The translations under genes were made by a program, and so were the position numbers. From NCBI GenBank assembly GCA_028288875.1, contig JAQGHK010000448.1:1-7302 (forward strand): a DNA stretch of 7,302 nucleotides, read 5' to 3'. This DNA is from Phycisphaerales bacterium. GTDB lineage: Bacteria > Planctomycetota > Phycisphaerae > Tepidisphaerales > Tepidisphaeraceae. A model generated the notes under the pieces. That model made no database searches and had not been told where the DNA came from. It saw only the letters and a list, made by a program, of their open reading frames with translations. Positions 5,748-7,302 of the stretch are shown here, one piece after another (the stretch's first letter is position 1; each line of letters opens with the position of its first letter).

Positions 5748-7302
5748 CTATCGGCCGATTGCTATCACGTGTCTGCCAGATGCTGCTTCGATTTCGACTG
5801 CGTCATCTTTCGTGACGGCATCGACCGTAATGCCATCCACGACAACTTTGCTTCCCCAGTCCCTGGGCAAGCGGATCTGCGCCGTCATACCGACGGGCAA
5901 TTCAACGATCAAGCGAAATCCTGTCGGTGAAGCATTCCAGTCCACGGCAATTGGGCCCTTGGCTGTCGGCACTTTGCCGCGAGCCCATGTGACGGCGCTG
6001 GACTTGCCAGCACATCTAGGCCTGATGACCGCTCGCGAAAACCTGGGTTCAAGGGGCTCGACGCCGAGAACCTTACGCGGGATCAGATTCGCCGGGGCGG
6101 CGCCCCACGCGTGGTTCCAGTCCTGGTTGGGCTTGTACTTCTGGTCCCACGCCTCAAGGGCAATCGTGCTTCCCGTCTCTTCCACCATGTGGCGCCAGCT
6201 TCGATCCCCCGGAGCCAGCATCAGGGCGATGGCATCGTTGCCCGCGGCGTTGTCGAACAGGCCGTCCATCAGGAACTGCGCGCCGTAAACACTGCACGCC
6301 ATCCCGCGGCCCTTCACATATTCCGTGACTTTCTGGCAACGGTCACGAGGGACAAGGCCGAACGCGAGCGGGAACATATTCGCGTGCTGGCTGCTGTGCA
6401 CGCTTCCTTCGCCGTCAATATAAAGCCCTGTCGTCTTGTCGAACAACTTGTCATTCAAGGTCGCGAGCGATCGATCGGCGGCAACCTGAAACTCTTGCGC
6501 GTCGCGAGTCATCTCGAGCGCGGTGGCCATTTTTGCCAACAGCGCGAGGGATCTACAATGAAACGCATTGACGACGGTATTGATCGGCTTCATCTCGTAG
6601 CCGTCCCGCTCTTTCACGGGCCAGTCGACGATGTCCTTCAGATGGTCCTTCGTCAGATGAATTGCCTGGTTGACCGAAGGCGGAACCTGAGCTGTCGAGA
6701 TCAGGCCGTCGTCACGCGCTAGGGCAAGCAGGCTTTTCGCCTTCAGGTCCGGGTACGCATTTCGGAGGGCGTTCAAGTCGCCGGTGTAAAGATAGTTGTT
6801 CCACGCGCACAGCACCGAGAACATGCTCCACTCGGTCGGCCAAGTCGGATGGTCGATCAGATATTGATCGGTGAACGGCGGAAGCGTGAGATCGCTTGTG
6901 CAGCAGTACCAGCCGAGGCCGTTGATGAACGCGTCGGCCTCGTAAGGTTTGCGCTCGCGGTCGCCATCGACAAAGATGCCGGCAAAGCTCGTCGCTTTGA
7001 TGGAATATTTACAAAGGTCCCACACCGCATTCAGCTTCTCATTCGACGACGAAAACTCAGCCGCCCCGTCATCAAAAGGATAGTTCACCGCAAGTTGGAC
7101 GACGGCTTTGGTGAGCTCTTCAGGCGACGTTCCTTCTGGCACCCCCGCCAACTCCGCATAGCGAAAGGGCATGACCGGCCCGATGCGCTCCGGCATCCGC
7201 CGAGCATCATTCTGCGTCAGCGTCGCGAAACCATCAGCGATCGTGGTCTGCAGAAATCGGATCGACCCGCCCGGGTTGGCGTCCAGATGATCGGGCGATG
7301 CA
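5748..7302 (-). CDS. GH78-type alpha-L-rhamnosidase, N-terminus outside window
   Basis: The visible 517 residues are the C-terminal part of a larger glycoside hydrolase of the GH78 (alpha-L-rhamnosidase, six-hairpin) type. The reading frame stays open from the internal ATG at 7196 to the window edge, adding 35 residues that continue the family sequence (SIRFLQTTIADGFATLTQ), so 7196 is not the start. Seen: the entry FSSSNEKLNAVWDLCKYSIKAT, then the acidic motif DGDRERKPYEAD (about 6933-6968), where GH78 has its catalytic region. The end of the barrel is WNHAWGAAPANLIPRKVLGVEPLEP, followed by a C-terminal beta-sandwich of about 100 residues with a final VIAIGR. The enzyme would release terminal alpha-L-rhamnose from plant or microbial glycans, probably in the periplasm or outside. 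The DGDRERK form differs slightly from the common D-x-P-x-R-x-E-R, so substrate could differ. It is convergent with the redoxin gene and does not share its operon. Confidence 0.85.
   Translation of the reverse strand, partial: ASPDHLDANPGGSIRFLQTTIADGFATLTQNDARRMPERIGPVMPFRYAELAGVPEGTSPEELTKAVVQLAVNYPFDDGAAEFSSSNEKLNAVWDLCKYSIKATSFAGIFVDGDRERKPYEADAFINGLGWYCCTSDLTLPPFTDQYLIDHPTWPTEWSMFSVLCAWNNYLYTGDLNALRNAYPDLKAKSLLALARDDGLISTAQVPPSVNQAIHLTKDHLKDIVDWPVKERDGYEMKPINTVVNAFHCRSLALLAKMATALEMTRDAQEFQVAADRSLATLNDKLFDKTTGLYIDGEGSVHSSQHANMFPLAFGLVPRDRCQKVTEYVKGRGMACSVYGAQFLMDGLFDNAAGNDAIALMLAPGDRSWRHMVEETGSTIALEAWDQKYKPNQDWNHAWGAAPANLIPRKVLGVEPLEPRFSRAVIRPRCAGKSSAVTWARGKVPTAKGPIAVDWNASPTGFRLIVELPVGMTAQIRLPRDWGSKVVVDGITVDAVTKDDAVEIEAASGRHVIAIGR

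Noticed and set aside
6111..6722. 203-codon plus-strand frame opposite the glycosidase
   Set aside because: Antisense to a convincing GH78 domain; Arg- and His-rich composition typical of a shadow frame.
7194..7196. ATG at 7196 as the start of the glycosidase
   Set aside because: The frame continues open to the window edge and the upstream residues continue the enzyme family sequence, so the gene is cut by the window rather than starting here.

Overview
This 7.3 kb window is GC-rich bacterial DNA and most likely comes from the Planctomycetota. The strongest pointer is a LEPR-XLL-like segment (LESLEQRSLMS) at the N-terminus of the large beta-propeller protein, a signature known mainly from exported planctomycete proteins. 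Several ECF sigma factors within a few kilobases, a six-hairpin glycosidase and small secreted redoxins fit that phylum too. The species cannot be named from the sequence alone.

Layout. Bases 1-254 hold a strong intrinsic terminator for an unseen upstream transcript, then a leader with one weak promoter candidate. Next comes a plus-strand set: a secreted DUF1223 protein with a CxxC site (255-1019), an ECF sigma factor (about 1116-1688) and a single-pass membrane anti-sigma-like protein (1703-2566). A stem-loop at 2596-2626 separates this set from a convergent minus-strand beta-propeller lactonase-family protein (2652-4034). From a shared 156-base intergenic region a second plus-strand set diverges: another ECF sigma factor (4191-4796), a four-base-overlapping 87-residue zinc-finger anti-sigma candidate (4793-5056) and a secreted peroxiredoxin-like protein (5074-5640). 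The window ends in a minus-strand GH78 (alpha-L-rhamnosidase-type) enzyme (5748 to beyond 7302) whose N-terminus lies outside.

How the genes may work together. The window carries two separate sigma/anti-sigma switches, each next to an exported protein with a thioredoxin-like fold and a CxxC motif. One anti-sigma candidate is membrane-anchored, lacks the zinc ligands and has a Cys/His-rich outer domain. The other is a small soluble zinc protein whose ligand spacing matches the redox-sensing RsrA. A reasonable inference is that both switches respond to thiol or oxidative stress, one from the envelope and one from the cytoplasm, and that the secreted redox proteins belong to the response. The lactonase-like protein and the glycosidase look like separately transcribed cell-surface or carbohydrate genes. 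No mobile element, CRISPR array, tRNA or rRNA was seen.
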